Below, piece after piece: positions 1 through 10,437 of a stretch of DNA of 64,000 nt. The position numbers and the translations under genes were made by a program. Within the stretch, counting starts at the first letter, position 1. Each line of letters begins with the position of its first letter. The notes beneath the pieces were generated by a model. The model worked only from the letters and a program-made list of their open reading frames with translations. It was not told where the DNA came from and did no database searches. This DNA is from Papaver somniferum (taxonomy: Eukaryota > Streptophyta > Magnoliopsida > Ranunculales > Papaveraceae), in the NCBI RefSeq assembly GCF_003573695.1, contig NC_039362.1:114493120-114557119 (forward strand), in the 5' to 3' direction.

Positions 1-497
1 TCTCCCAGTCAAAACCTTACACTCTCTGAACAACCTATCAAAGAGGCAGTTCAATCCTTGGTCGAACATGAATTGCGTTATCTGTCGAAGGCACAAAGGA
101 GAGACATGTTCACAGTACTGAACCACATCGTGTCAAGAAGTCCATTCCGAAAATACTTCTTGATCCTCCAACCACAGACCAAGATATGTACGACTGGGGA
201 CTGCTTACCACAGTCAATCTCAGAAGAAATGTATTTGGAAGAACGTTGATCGATGTTGACACCTCCATCAACAAAATTCCACTGAAAACCATCGGATCCA
301 CATGCATCACTCGACAAGAAGATACTCATACTCCATCTCAATCAGAGACCTTGAAGGAGCGCTCGGAAATACTTATGGATACATCATTCTCAAAGTAAAC
401 ATAAGTTCAACCTGGACAGAAACCAAGTTTCACATAATCAATCAAGAAGATCCAGGATATTACATGTCCTTCAGACGAGCGTGGATCCATGTTTAAA
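1..497 (+). pseudogene. Degenerate gag linker and aspartic protease of element A
   Basis: Three frames must be combined to read it. The stretch around 30-180 matches the linker before the protease in C and B (KEAVQSLVEHELRYLSKAQ here, KTVQSMMKHLCEILYFSKA in C). Next, YDWGLLTTVNLR (about 187-222) matches C's RGLLTTAHLKDVEF and F's YDWGMLSTAHLKDGEF. The active-site position reads LIDVDTSIN, where retropepsins have D-T/S-G, so the catalytic triad is lost. The end reads TKFHIINQED and RAWIH, the usual Tat-type flap and C-terminal motif. In an intact element this region would cleave the polyprotein. Frame changes near 190 and 300 and the lost active site make it a pseudogene. Confidence 0.7.
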
Positions 498-950
498 GGA
501 TGAGTACTTACAAAGCGCCTTTGGTTACACATCTCTCCAACGAAGAAAGTTCTAATCCAGAAGATTTGACGGACATTCCTTTATCAGAGTACTTTGAGTA
601 ATTTCGACGAGGTTGAAGCAAGAACCTGAAAAATATGCATAGACATTCATTAAGAGGTTCCGCGCTCAGTCGATCGGTGTCTACCAGGTCTTTTCGCTAA
701 GTCCTTCATCAAGGTACCTCCAATTTCGACTACCTAGGTCTTTACATCAATTTTTCTACCCAGATCCTCTATTTAGGTCCTGTCAGAAGAAGGGAAAACG
801 AAAGAGAGAGATTCAACAAAATGATGGGGATTGACGGTCCACTGGTCAAGACGATCGATTTCACAATCCAAAACCAACCAAGAAATCAAGACCAGAATAA
901 AACCTCACATCTCTCAGAAGTCCAAGGTTCAAGATATCATGGAAATAAAA
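498..950 (+). other. Post-protease tail of element A
   Basis: No long frame. A broken frame gives SSNPED and then FIKRFRAQ (about 550-670), matching the post-protease tail of element C (PSNPEDYL, TFIHRFRTQ, minus strand 32090-32180). The shared tail shows that A and C have the same layout after protease, with no reverse transcriptase. From about 680 onward I see nothing recognisable before the antisense ORF. Confidence 0.45.
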
Positions 951-1709
951 CTAAAGAAAGTCAGCAAAATAAGATTTCTGCTTTTCTGCATCCTCCAAGA
1001 CTTGCAAAGCAGCTTTCTCCGCCTCCAACTTCTTCGTAAACTCAGCAACTTCATCCATCTTCTTCAACACGGCATCACTGGTGGTGAAAGGAGTGTCACC
1101 TTCCACTGCTTTCCTGATAGCATCAATCTTTTGACGAAGCCATTTCAGATTGAAGCCAAGTTCTTCAGTTTTCTTCAAGTTGTACTCCCAATCAAAGAGT
1201 ACATCCTGGGTGACAATATTTCCAGCTGTGATGCGGATATCATTTATAACACGCAAGATGGCTTCTACTTTCCTCGTCAAGAAATAACTATGCTCCGGAT
1301 CCTTGGTAACGACGATGTGCCCATACGTCTTCCACGGTTTCTTGTACATAGCAGCATATCTAATAGGAACGCTAAATCCACCAACAAACCTGCGATATGA
1401 GAGTATCTCACCAAATGAAGGAGTAAAAGCAGTCCCTATGTTGGGATACTCATGCACTATTATCCGGTTCTCAGTCGCTGGAGCAGCGTCAGCAATCATA
1501 GGAACAACTTCGGTTGAAGCAGCTTCTTCCATTCTCGATTCGGGTTCCACCATCCCACGCAAAATTGGAGTTTCAGTCACCTCTATGGCATCAACAACAA
1601 GCTTTCCATGACCTTGAGGTACAGGGATGGAGGTATCATTATCAACGGCTCCATAGTTTCTCAAGTCATCATTGTTGGATCCATTATTCCCAACTTCAGC
1701 ATTTGGCAC
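951..1709 (-). CDS. Antisense ORF of element A, main exon (252 aa)
   Basis: An open frame of 252 residues on the strand opposite to A, between protease remnant and 3' LTR. That is where Tat-lineage elements are known to carry antisense ORFs. Residues 1-90 are acidic and low complexity. The middle (about 85-160) holds RYAAMYKKPWKTYGHI and a helical segment, followed by WEYNLKKTEELGFNLKWL and a charged coiled-coil-like end (residues about 185-250, rich in E and K). The WKTYGHI / helix / FNLKWLRQK pattern reminds me of plant PEARLI-4/MATH-associated helical domains, but this is recall, not a search. The first ATG follows an AG at about 1710 that could be a splice acceptor, so the true start may lie in an upstream exon. 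Function unknown. Confidence 0.5.
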   Translation of the reverse strand: MPNAEVGNNGSNNDDLRNYGAVDNDTSIPVPQGHGKLVVDAIEVTETPILRGMVEPESRMEEAASTEVVPMIADAAPATENRIIVHEYPNIGTAFTPSFGEILSYRRFVGGFSVPIRYAAMYKKPWKTYGHIVVTKDPEHSYFLTRKVEAILRVINDIRITAGNIVTQDVLFDWEYNLKKTEELGFNLKWLRQKIDAIRKAVEGDTPFTTSDAVLKKMDEVAEFTKKLEAEKAALQVLEDAEKQKSYFADFL

Positions 1710-2384
1710 CTAATGTGTACATGGGATTAGAATGATTCAAGCGTGGAAACCCAACACAACCATAAAATTCAGAATTTAAGTGAACTAAAATCATCTAAGT
1801 TCCTTATTATGCACCCAAGACATGCGCAAAATAGTGTAGAAGTCATGAAATACGTTTTCAAACAAGCTCAGCTGAAGAGATTTTACACTGCCATGTATTC
1901 AACGGAGAAATGGGAGCAATTGATAAGGAATTTAAGGTTTGGTCATATACCATTATCTTCGTATGGATGTTTACTACAACATATCAAAATTTTATAGCAA
2001 TCGGATGAATGAGCTAACAGATGTGGCCAAAACATCGGACAACATGCAATCTGGAAAAGTTCTGAAGGTCTCCTGGAAGTTCACTATTTCGCCTTTTTCA
2101 GGCCCTAAACATGCTCAAACTTCAAAGAGCTTCTTTGCTAAAGCTTGTAAATTTCCTGGGATTGAAGATACATATGCAAACCTAGAAAATATGACTTCGT
2201 ACGAGGATTCTACAGCGTTTCTAGTAAAACTGAAGTCTGAAATTTTCTGTGACGTATTTCGGCAAAGTTATCCATAAATTCACATGGATTTTCTTTCATT
2301 CATTCAAGAATCAGAGATATCATACTTCTTTGAAGAAATTACAGGATATATATTTACTAAGGGAGTCTCTAAATCATTTGAAGC

Positions 2385-2745
2385 CTCGACAATGCCAGAA
2401 TCTCCGTTGACAACACCACTATCTCCGTTCGATTCAGGATTTTGGGAATTCTCCATATTCCCATGTCCCAAAGAAGAGTGCGCTTCATCAACATGCTTCT
2501 TATCTACAATGGTTTCTTCCTGGATTCATCAACAAAAATTATTATTATTTCATTCAAGGAGATGTGGTGATCACCTGCACGAAAGAGATATTTACATCGA
2601 CTTCTTCATCAGTACTGGATTCCTGAATTGTTCGCCTGGGAACAAGTTGAAGACCGTCAATCGATGGAGAAAAGGTATGAAAAGAAATAACAAAACCTTG
2701 GTCTCGTGATCCTAATTGCACGGGCAGGAAAAAGTCATGACACAA
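2385..2745 (-). CDS. Possible upstream exons of the A antisense ORF
   Basis: Two protein-like stretches lie upstream of the main antisense frame. The first runs from an ATG at 2745 to about 2575 and reads GLQLVPRRTIQESSTDEEVD near its end, followed by a GT. The second starts after an AG at about 2522, begins EETIVDKKHVDEAHSSLGHG, and continues as an acidic Asn/Ser/Gly-rich stretch to about 2385, where another GT occurs. The gap would be an intron of about 55 bases. Composition (acidic, Ser/Glu-rich) agrees with the N-terminal part of the main exon. The splice sites are inferred by eye only. Confidence 0.3.
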
Positions 2746-3479
2746 GGAGCGCTAACAACTCACCAAAGAAACGACTGGGGACTGCACGTCATTTGCTAAC
2801 ATCCTGTAATCCTTACTTTTGGGTGCTCCGCCCCGAAGACTTTATTCCATTTCTGAGGAGTCTACATTGATCTGAAACCTCACTACACGATCATCCTGTG
2901 GTATAGTTGATGAAATTACCAGGAGTACAACTCAGTATGAAGGATCTCTCACCATCACTCAGAGGTCCCAGAAGTACCATTTCTTGAAGTTGCACCCGCG
3001 GAGATGTCATCCCTGGAAACATCGTCTTTGAAAGTGTCATCATGGGAGTCAGTCATACTTGCAAAGTGGCTGTGACAGATGCATAACATTCAGCGCATCA
3101 TTCAAAGCGCAGGATTCAACAAAACAACGAATCATGGAATAAAGATGCTCACATCAGCGTCTGCAAAAATGTTAACTTTCAACTCTTACCTGTTTATGAT
3201 TCCACTAACAGTACATGAGTTAATACTTCAAACCTGCTAAGACGAGCAAAATTCTGACATGATTTTCATAAAACCGTGAACAACCCACGTAAATTTCACA
3301 ATGTGAACATTCACTGGTTTCTCAAAATCTGGACAGATGTCCATTCTACGATTGTGAAAACTCACATATAGACATTATTTTACCATGTATAATGGTCTAC
3401 ATTCAACAGTTGTTCAAAATCAAAACATGATTTTACAAACTATATAAATATTTAACGTGAAACTCACGTAAATTTGGAA
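2746..3479. other. Unassigned 3' region of A
   Basis: No reading frame or repeat that I can support. It should contain the polypurine tract and the start of the 3' LTR of A, but I could not find a clear TGTTGATGG-type LTR start as in B, C, F and H, so the LTR boundary is left open. Confidence 0.4.
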
Positions 3480-3790
3480 AATATATCTATATATTTTTGC
3501 TCCCTCGCACGAGCATCTGTCTCTGAAGCGAGAGTATATTCTCAAAGATTTCTGAAAGCTCGAGATAAATTTTTTTCATGAAAGCTCATAAACAAAATTT
3601 TATTACTAACAGACGCACGTCTATTTAATAAAAAAAAACTTTTCTCTCGTACGAGCATCCACCTTTGAAACGAGAGTTTATTCCACTTTGTGAAATCTCA
3701 CATATTTAAAAAATAAAATTTTGTTTTTCGTGAAAGCTCATAGACAAAATTTTTATCATTAGACTCAGGTCTATTTTGTTGTTTCTTAAA
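3480..3790. repeat. Two-copy tandem repeat, unit about 155 bp
   Basis: A block with CGCACGAGCATCTGTCTCTG and CGAGAGTATATTC (about 3505-3535), then GTGAAAGCTCATA and GACTCAGGTCTATT-like ends, recurs once with changes (CGTACGAGCATCCACCTTTG, CGAGAGTTTATTC at about 3648-3690). Both copies end in AAAGCTCATARACAAAATTT. It lies near or in the start of the A LTR. Confidence 0.6.
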
Positions 3791-3879
3791 CTGACGAACG
3801 AACGAGCGTCCGTGCTAAAACGGATTCCTTTCTTGGGCCCGACCCGCGAATCCTAAACGACCAAGGTTCCATCCATGAC

Positions 3880-4150
3880 TGGTCCCATGAAATGGCAATA
3901 AAAAATTGTTCTGATTCTATGATCGAATCCACGACTTGATCTCATAGAATAACAATCACTATATTATCTCATTACTCCGATTTCATGATCGAACCCATAA
4001 CGGGTCTCATAAATGGTAATAGATAAATCTTAATTACTCTGATTCTATGGTCGAATCTACGATCCCATGGAGTGGTAATGCTCACTTTATTATTATGAAT
4101 TCGTAGTCGAATCCTCTGCTGATCTTATGAATTAATAATAAACATCTTAT
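3880..4150. repeat. Tandem repeat of about 75 bp, four degenerate copies
   Basis: Units of the form GATTCTATGATCGAATCC, then a short palindromic-looking CGACTTGATCTCATAGAAT, then TAACAAT and an ATTACTC spacer recur near 3915, 3980, 4045 and 4100. Copies are diverged. The array is inside the A LTR and is not seen in the aligned part of the B LTR. Confidence 0.6.
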
Positions 4151-4364
4151 TACTCAGTTTTGTGAATTATTCTCCACCGAATCAACAACTGGGCGTCTGA
4201 GCTACCTTTAAGTAAGCCCCGATTCAAATGGTGAAGGTGTATTCAACGACGATACACTAACAGTCACCGCATGAACGAGTATTTCAAAATACAACGAAAT
4301 GATGAACCTATGCAAAATAGGGAAGAAAATAATAAATAATTAAAAATATTGATCAGGGTGCTGG

Positions 4365-5185
4365 GAGCACGGACACACGACCGACCGACCGTGTCATGGT
4401 CAATCCCACGCTAGTTTTATATTTTTAATGCATTTTTATTATTTTCCATGATTTGATGGAAATTCTCTCATTTTTATCAAATCTCCTTCGTCTCGAGGAA
4501 ACTCCTCGGTTTCATGGTATTTTCATAAATTCGTAAAAAATAATATAAAATTAAGAAAAGAAGTGTGGGGCGTGACCGTTGGCCAACCGGCCATGCCTTG
4601 GTCCCAGCCGGCCCTACACCTCACGGTTCCTCATTATTTTATTATTATTATTAATTCTCTAATTTCATGAAAAAACTCATTGATTTCATGGTATTTTGCA
4701 CAAATCATCAAATAATAAATAAAATTATGAAAACTTGTGGGACCGGTCCACTAGCCGGTCGGCCATGCCCTAGCCGGTCCCACACGCCCCTTGTTTTATT
4801 ATTTTATTTTATTTTTCCTTGAATTCATCAAATTCCTTGATTTCATGGTATTTCTCTCAAATTAGGAAAAATTCCCTAAAATCATGAAAAATACTTAAAA
4901 AAATATAAAAAAATTATGAAAACTCGTGGGACCGGGCCCCTAGCCGGCCGGCCATGCCCCCACGGTCCCACAAGCCCGTGTTTTATTATTTTAATATTTT
5001 TTGCTTCCTTAAACTCATGAAAACTCCTTCAATTCATGGAAACTCCCTAAATTCATCAAATTTCTTAAAATTCATGAATTCTTCATAAAATCATCAAAAA
5101 TATTATAAAATTAAGGAAAATGGCACCACGGGACCGTGGTCACGACCGGCCGACCATGCCTTGGCCTAGGCGGTCCCACGCCTCC
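4365..5185. repeat. About 190-bp tandem array in the A LTR, five copies
   Basis: A GC-rich core of the form GTGGGACCGG...TAGCCGGNCGGCCATGCC...GGTCCCAC recurs near 4372, 4566, 4736, 4925 and 5126, each followed by an AT-rich segment with TTATTATTTTA and repeats of ATTTCATGGTATTTT. Cores contain inverted repeats (GGCCGGCC-like). The same array, with fewer copies, lies inverted in the B LTR at 38460-39420. Confidence 0.8.
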
Positions 5186-6479
5186 TTATTCCTTATTTTA
5201 TAATTATTTTCCATCATCTCATGGTGTTTTCCTCAATTTCGTCGAAACCCTAATTTTGGCATATTTTGTCGAATGGATGCTCAATTGCACGCCAGAAAAT
5301 ATCAAAATTCTCAGGACTGAGACGCGGACGCCTTGGGGACACGAGCACGCTATCTTGACCGACCAAGATTGTCTCTTTGGCTTATAGAAGTCGGTCCCAT
5401 CAAGTGTCACAGTTTTGACCTAATTTGCAAAATTGCACGTATTAGGTCCAAGACTCTTCCAAACACTTTGGATTTTCATGAAGTGATCATCAGGCAGTCA
5501 CCTGACTATCCAGGGCCGGTTTCATGAACCCATGGTCAGTCCCTCACTCCGTCATAATTAATAAGGTTTTCTCACCTAAGGCTCAGACGAGAATTTTCGA
5601 ATAAATGATTAAACCAGCATTTAATCATTCTTTCACCAACAAATCGTCAACTCTTCAGGAGTTCTTTGTATTTGCTCACGTCAGCATATGGACACTACAT
5701 GGTTGATCCACGGTCCCATGTAGTCGCTCCCTCCTTCGTCCCATGGTTAAACTTCTGACGAACCATGAATTGATCATCAATTGATCAAATTAGGGTTTCT
5801 GAATCCCAGAATCATCATTCCAGATTCCAACCTTAATAATTTTACGACGACCTCATGGTCATTAATTTTATTAATTATGCTCGGTTCAACGACCAGTATT
5901 TTAATTAATATTTTTGGTACGCTGCCAATAATCCATCAGATGAGCAACACATGCTCAGACGATCAAATATTCAACAATTCATCACATGAGCAACACTTTC
6001 TCAAATGATAAATATTTGCTCAAACCAAGGAATATTGGTTCAACAATCAATATTCACCGATCCATCGAATGAGCAATACTTTCTCACTTCATCGTAAGAA
6101 CTATACCTCTGTCTCATGACATGTTCAATTCATGAGTTTCAGAACATCATGTTCAACTCAGCAACTACATGGACTCATCGTCCCATCAAACCACAAAGTC
6201 ATCAATTGACTAACATACCACGAGACGTCAATCGTGTCGCTTTGGGGGGATATCACTTAGGGTTTTGGTCTGGTGGTCTACGGCACGTGTGTTCAAACAC
6301 ATGATGGAATGTGAGCAAGTCGTGCAATCAGTTGAAGGAATTCACGAGGTAGCGGGTGGAAAATCGACCAAGTATCCACACGTTGAGCAACTGGTTTCAA
6401 ACACGATCTCCACTTCCCCACTCCTTGATTCCATCAACTGTCACACTTCATGGGGTCATGGTGTCTAAAATTCCAGCAA

Positions 6480-6487
6480 TATAAATA
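6480..6487 (+). promoter_or_regulatory. TATA box of the A LTR
   Basis: TATAAATA, on the element's own strand, about 430 bases before the LTR end. The same site is conserved in the B LTR on the minus strand (11664-11671). Confidence 0.5.
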
Positions 6488-6911
6488 AGTCTCTGAATCA
6501 TGATTGAGGTATCAGCATCAACAGTATCATCAATCTCACGTCTCATCAACAACACGAGATCATCAACTCATCAATTGAGAAACTACTCTCAATTGAACAA
6601 TTTCAATCATTCAGAGCTTATCATATTCAGAATTCACACACCCACAATCTTTGATTACCATTGATTCCACACATTTCCCAGCTTCCCTCCTACAGATCAA
6701 CCCATCCTCTCTTGTGACCGAATTTACTCTGGAACGGTCATTGTCTTGATTTAGGCTGGAGTATTACAGATTGATCTCTCGAATATAAAGCACCCCCTTT
6801 GCAGCGGTACATCTGTGTGAGGTTTAAAATTTCGCTTGGTTCGAGGAGTCTCCTCCGTACGGTCTTCTCCTCAATTCTTTAAAAACCAGTAAATCGTTTT
6901 TCCCTATCTAC

Positions 6912-6938
6912 ATATATATATATATATATATATATATA
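6912..6938. repeat. (AT)n microsatellite
   Basis: About 13 AT units directly after the LTR end of A. The 5-bp insertion duplication of A may lie inside it (TATAT), which cannot be told apart from the repeat itself. Confidence 0.9.
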
Positions 6939-7742
6939 GTTTATTTTCTTAATCTTGTTTAAATAACACCATGGTAAAGAAGAAGAATTTTAGAAGAATT
7001 TCCAAGCAACAAGGATATTTAGGAAAAGAATTAGAAATTGTCAAGGTTCTAAGAAGTTCAAGAAGTTCATCATCAACAGTTGAAGACGTTTCTATGGATG
7101 CTTTGAGAATGGTGTTGATTACCGACCAGATGTGAAGGTAAGTGTGTACTCCCATCCTCGCTAATGATTGATTTCCTTTCTTAGAGATCATCAGAAAAAG
7201 ATTCTTTTTGTCCACAATTTTGTGGAGTCTCTAGAAATTGTTTCGGAAGGTTTCCTTCCCACCATTCAACGTGTGTAGGATTTCTCTCTTTATTCCTATC
7301 TGCACATATGAGAGACTAAAAAAGCGGTCTTTTTGAGTGAAATTATCATTAAACCCTATTGGTGAGGCAGAAGTCAAGGCTTGTGATCACTCTCGAACCC
7401 AAATTCTTTCGTATGGTATGGTTACTTCTCGCTCAACTCTTAAGGATGAGAATGCGTTCTTTGGTAGTTCTAACTTCTTATTACTAGCATGCAGAGAATC
7501 TATGTCCTCATAGATCCTTGGATGCTTAGGGCTCTATTACGCTCTGAAGTTGGAGAAGGTTTTGTGGGTACACCTCTGGTATACCCTCACGAGACTATAA
7601 CTCGTCCACTAAGGACACCTAGGGGTTTAAAGGCTTAGTGGATACGCTAAATGCATTCGAGAAACCAGCAACAGTGGTATAGTTAGGATTTCCTAATTTC
7701 TGTTTCACTTGAGGACAAGTAAAATTCAGGTTTGGGGGTATT
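6913..7742 (+). mobile_element. Element K: 3' internal tail of an Athila-like element
   Basis: Non-coding tail upstream of the K LTR. It ends in a purine-rich tract, GGTTTGGGGGTATT (7731-7742 region), preceded by CACTTGAGGACAAG. Both are typical of the 3' end of Athila-type Ty3/gypsy elements. A is inserted on its left side; the rest of K is outside the window. Confidence 0.6.
6971..7135 (+). CDS. Small 54-aa frame in the K tail, probably not a gene
   Basis: Opens at an ATG in a CACCATGG context and encodes a basic then Ser-rich peptide (starts MVKKKNFRRISKQQGYLGKE) ending in TGA. A GTAAGT lies two bases past the stop. No recognised domain. It may be a remnant of the long region Athila elements carry between pol and LTR, or chance. 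Confidence 0.15.
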   Translation: MVKKKNFRRISKQQGYLGKELEIVKVLRSSRSSSSTVEDVSMDALRMVLITDQM

Positions 7743-9347
7743 TGATGAGTGCCAAATATTGCATATTTCTACACTTTTTTATTGGCAATTAACTCATCTT
7801 TTGCGCTTTAAAATCATATATTATCCCAAATTCTGTATTTTCATTGTTTTCAAGAATAAATACTTGTACTAATTAATTTTGTGTTTTTAGGTACTAAATA
7901 AAAATTGGATGAATTGAAAAGCTAAAAGAGCATAGGAATGATGGCTAGCGACTACAAAAGAGAGACAATTCAAAGCTCTCGCGAGAAGGACGTGAAGCGC
8001 GAAGGCTTGAAGAACAGCCGGTTTGCACTCGCTCCGCAAGCCGTTTGTAAAGCCTAAACCGAGTCATGTGATTGGTAGAGAACCCAGAACCCAAGATCCA
8101 AACCCGTTCCCAACCTAAGCCGTCAGATTTTATTCAGTTGCTCAGATCCAACGGCTCATCTTCCTGGTACATCAATGTTTGATACAACCACTTTACACCC
8201 TAGCTCCCATTATTCTCCACCTTATCAACCAGAAACGTATCCCCCTTAAATTTCATCTTCTTCTCCATTTCATAGAGCCATCACCATCAATAACTCTTCT
8301 GTACACTGAGCACAACTTCACCATCATTAACGCCACCATTAACTCCTAATTCTTCATCTCTCTCTATCTTATCTCTATTCTTATCAAGAACAGTAACCCT
8401 AGAAGATAAGATTTCGAGAGATAGAGTTAGGGTTAGGTGTACAAGTAGGGGAGCATCTATTCAATGAAGTTGCAGAGGAATTGAAGACATGGAAAGTTAA
8501 GAAACGTGTTTTGGTGAGTGGGTCTTCATTAACTATCAAATTGAAGGTGAATTGAGTGAAAAAAATTGTGTATAAATAGAGGTTTGCTTCTCTGTAACAA
8601 AGCATCCGAATTTAGTTGGATCAATTGCTAGTTTCCATAATATAAATTGTGTTTTAATCCATCTTCAGTATGTTCTAATTTCATATGCTAGGGTTTAGAT
8701 GAAGCCCTAGCTTTCTGCTATGTTATTCATGCCTTTTGTGTTACTATTTGAATGATTAAACTGTTTTAGGATAATTCAATCTTAGTACTTCAATGCTTTA
8801 CTCTCACAGTGTATGTCAGGCATCCATTGTAGTTAGGATAACACTGTGTTGATTGTGTTGCAGCTCATGCTTTAGAGATTGTTGTTAATCCCTTGACTAG
8901 TTGTGCTTAATTATACAGTTAGTGCTCCGGATTGATACTTTAGCTGTGATTGAACGATCCATTGGAGAAACACCTTAGGTAAGTGGCAGACTTGAATGTT
9001 CACCTTTATCTGTAGAAGGACAAGAGTAGTACTGATAGTTGAATATCTAGTGTAGGCTTGTGGTGGATTTGATAATCCTAGTATCTTCATTCTTAGTGTT
9101 TACACCTTGTGTTATTTGCATCATTTACTTCTATTTAATTTCTGTTATTGAATCTCTGCCAATATCTTGTCGTATCGACACAAACAACCCCCCTTTTTTG
9201 TTACTACTCATTGAATCAGTATAAAAGACTTTAGCTTCAACTTTACACTCTCCAAGTCCCTGAGGATCGACCTGTATTTGCACCTTACACATTAAGGCAC
9301 TATGCACTTGCAGTTAGTAATTGTAGGTACTCTTTCTAGTCCTACCA
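7743..9347 (+). repeat. 3' LTR of element K (1,605 bp)
   Basis: Starts TGATGAGTGCC right after the purine tract and ends CTAGTCCTACCA, after which B pol sequence resumes. TATAAATAGA at 8571-8580 on the + strand agrees with the orientation. TGATAG-type starts are also seen in L (26636) and I (49241), so K, L and I may belong to related LTR types. The flanking ACTGG (9348-9352) would be the right copy of its insertion duplication; the left copy is off the window. Confidence 0.65.
8571..8580 (+). promoter_or_regulatory. TATA box of the K LTR
   Basis: TATAAATAGA within the LTR, about 780 bases before its end, on the strand expected for K. Confidence 0.5.
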
Positions 9348-9626
9348 ACTGGCTATAAAATTGGATCCTTTCTTAGTATGAGTTGAGACCTGATCTTTGT
9401 GGCGCTTGAGTGGTGTAGCAGGAGGCCTAGAGGGTTTATCACCAGCTACTGGAGATGATGGTTTGTGAGTAGATTTCTCGATGGGATTCTATCCTGGGAG
9501 CGGAGTGTTGTAGATCTTGTTTGGAGGTTCAGGGATGCTTTTTGAGATTCAAGGAACTCAACATCATAGATCGGAGCATAAGGAGATGATGAAGCCGCAA
9601 TACGAACATCGATGGTATGTCGAGGG

Positions 9627-10429
9627 CAGGGTCGTACCTAGTAGTAAGGCCACATAGGCAGCCGCCTAGGCCCCCCATTTATTTATTTATTTTTGTATAT
9701 ATAAAAATTATTGTGTATTTTGCTCATCGGAGGAAAACAAAAAATGAAACTACCACGGCGTAATCGTAATTTTTGCAACTTATCAGTTAGCGCAAGTTTT
9801 AACTATTTTGGACCAACAAAACATTTTATCTTTAGCCCCAGTTAGTATCCAGTTTTTTATTGTACAAAAGTAAAAAGTTAACTGGCTTTAAAAAAATTAT
9901 ATTCTCACGAAGATAGCACTTTTTAAAGGCATCCAAATGTTTGTCGTATTGATGGGCATAAATTGTATGTCGAAATGAAAGTTCTAAAAAGTTATTTGCC
10001 AGAAGAAACTACAAGGGTAATTGAAGTGTTGCATTTCTTAAAAAATACGAAAGGTCGCTACCCAAATGCTGAAATTGCATACATGAATTTATTGACAATT
10101 CTAGCTATAGTTGCCTCTGTAGAAAGAAGTTTCTCAAAATTGAAGTTGAAGAAGTCTTACCTTCAGGCGACAACGTCACAAGAAGGATTGGATTACCTAG
10201 AAATATGAGTTGTCGAGGTGGATATGGTGAACAACATTAATTACAATGCAATCAGTGATAAATTCGCATTGAGGAGGCCACAAAGCTCAATTTAAGTAAT
10301 CGTTTCTATTTGCAAATTTCATTGTATATGTTATTTATGTTATCTTTTTATTTCAAACAATCGGTAATGTTTTTAGGGCCCCATTTCTGATTTTCGCCTA
10401 GGGCCTCTAAAAATTTTGGTACGGCCTTG
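9627..10429 (+). mobile_element. hAT transposon remnant (803 bp)
   Basis: Terminal inverted repeats CAGGGTCGTACC (left) and CAAGGCCGTACC (right, read inward), with further inward similarity (GGCC..CCTAGGC). Flanking 8-bp duplications are GTCGAGGG (9619-9626) and GTCGAAGG (10430-10437), 7 of 8 matching. The 8-bp duplication and the encoded dimerisation domain identify the hAT superfamily. It is inserted in the B protease tail between the codons for VPSTY, so it is younger than B. Internally deleted: only the C-terminal part of a transposase remains. Confidence 0.85.
9963..10208 (+). pseudogene. hAT transposase C-terminal dimerisation domain
   Basis: 81 residues with YPNAEIAYMNLLTILAIVAS and VERSFSKLKLKKSYLQATTS, the hallmark of the hAT C-terminal dimerisation region (normally near the end of a 600-800 aa transposase), ending in a natural-looking stop. 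The zinc finger and catalytic DDE parts are missing. The ATG chosen is only the first in frame; the fragment is a 5'-deleted remnant. Confidence 0.85.
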
Positions 10430-10437
10430 GTCGAAGG

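Larger units (their letters stand above)
1..6912 (+). mobile_element. Element A: Tat-type Ty3/gypsy LTR retrotransposon, 3' part
   Basis: The window opens inside an LTR retrotransposon read on the + strand. Order seen: degenerate protease (1-497), a short tail, an antisense reading frame (951-2745) and a 3' LTR ending at 6912 (ends TCTACA). The LTR end, TATA region and middle match, in inverse orientation, the LTR of element B at 11346-12264 and 37724-40173, which fixes family and orientation. No reverse transcriptase, RNase H or integrase lies between the protease and the antisense ORF. The 5' part is outside the window. The right flank is a TA-repeat followed by Athila-like K sequence, so A most likely inserted into K. 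Tat assignment rests on the protease context and layout. Confidence 0.75.
4140..6912 (+). repeat. 3' LTR of element A (right part; start uncertain)
   Basis: From about 4200 to 6912 this is colinear with the inverted B LTR: GGGCGTCTGAGCTACC (A, about 4191) with GGGCATCTGAGTTACC (B), the GACCGG arrays, the repeated TGAGCAATATT-like stretch (about 5930-6090), the TATA region and the end TTAAAAACCAGTAAATCG. The LTR ends at 6912 instead of the CATCAACA seen in B. Total length is probably about 3 kb or more, long as is usual for this lineage. Confidence 0.65.

Noticed and set aside
1743..2277. Plus-strand frames of 84 and 112 aa
   Set aside because: They sit in the probable intron of the antisense ORF and show no family motif.
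6971..7215. Possible host gene with a GTAAGT donor after the 54-aa frame
   Set aside because: Position just before an Athila purine tract and LTR makes it part of K; no downstream exon was recognised.
8399..8605. 68-aa minus frame in K
   Set aside because: Within the K LTR around its TATA box; no support as a gene.
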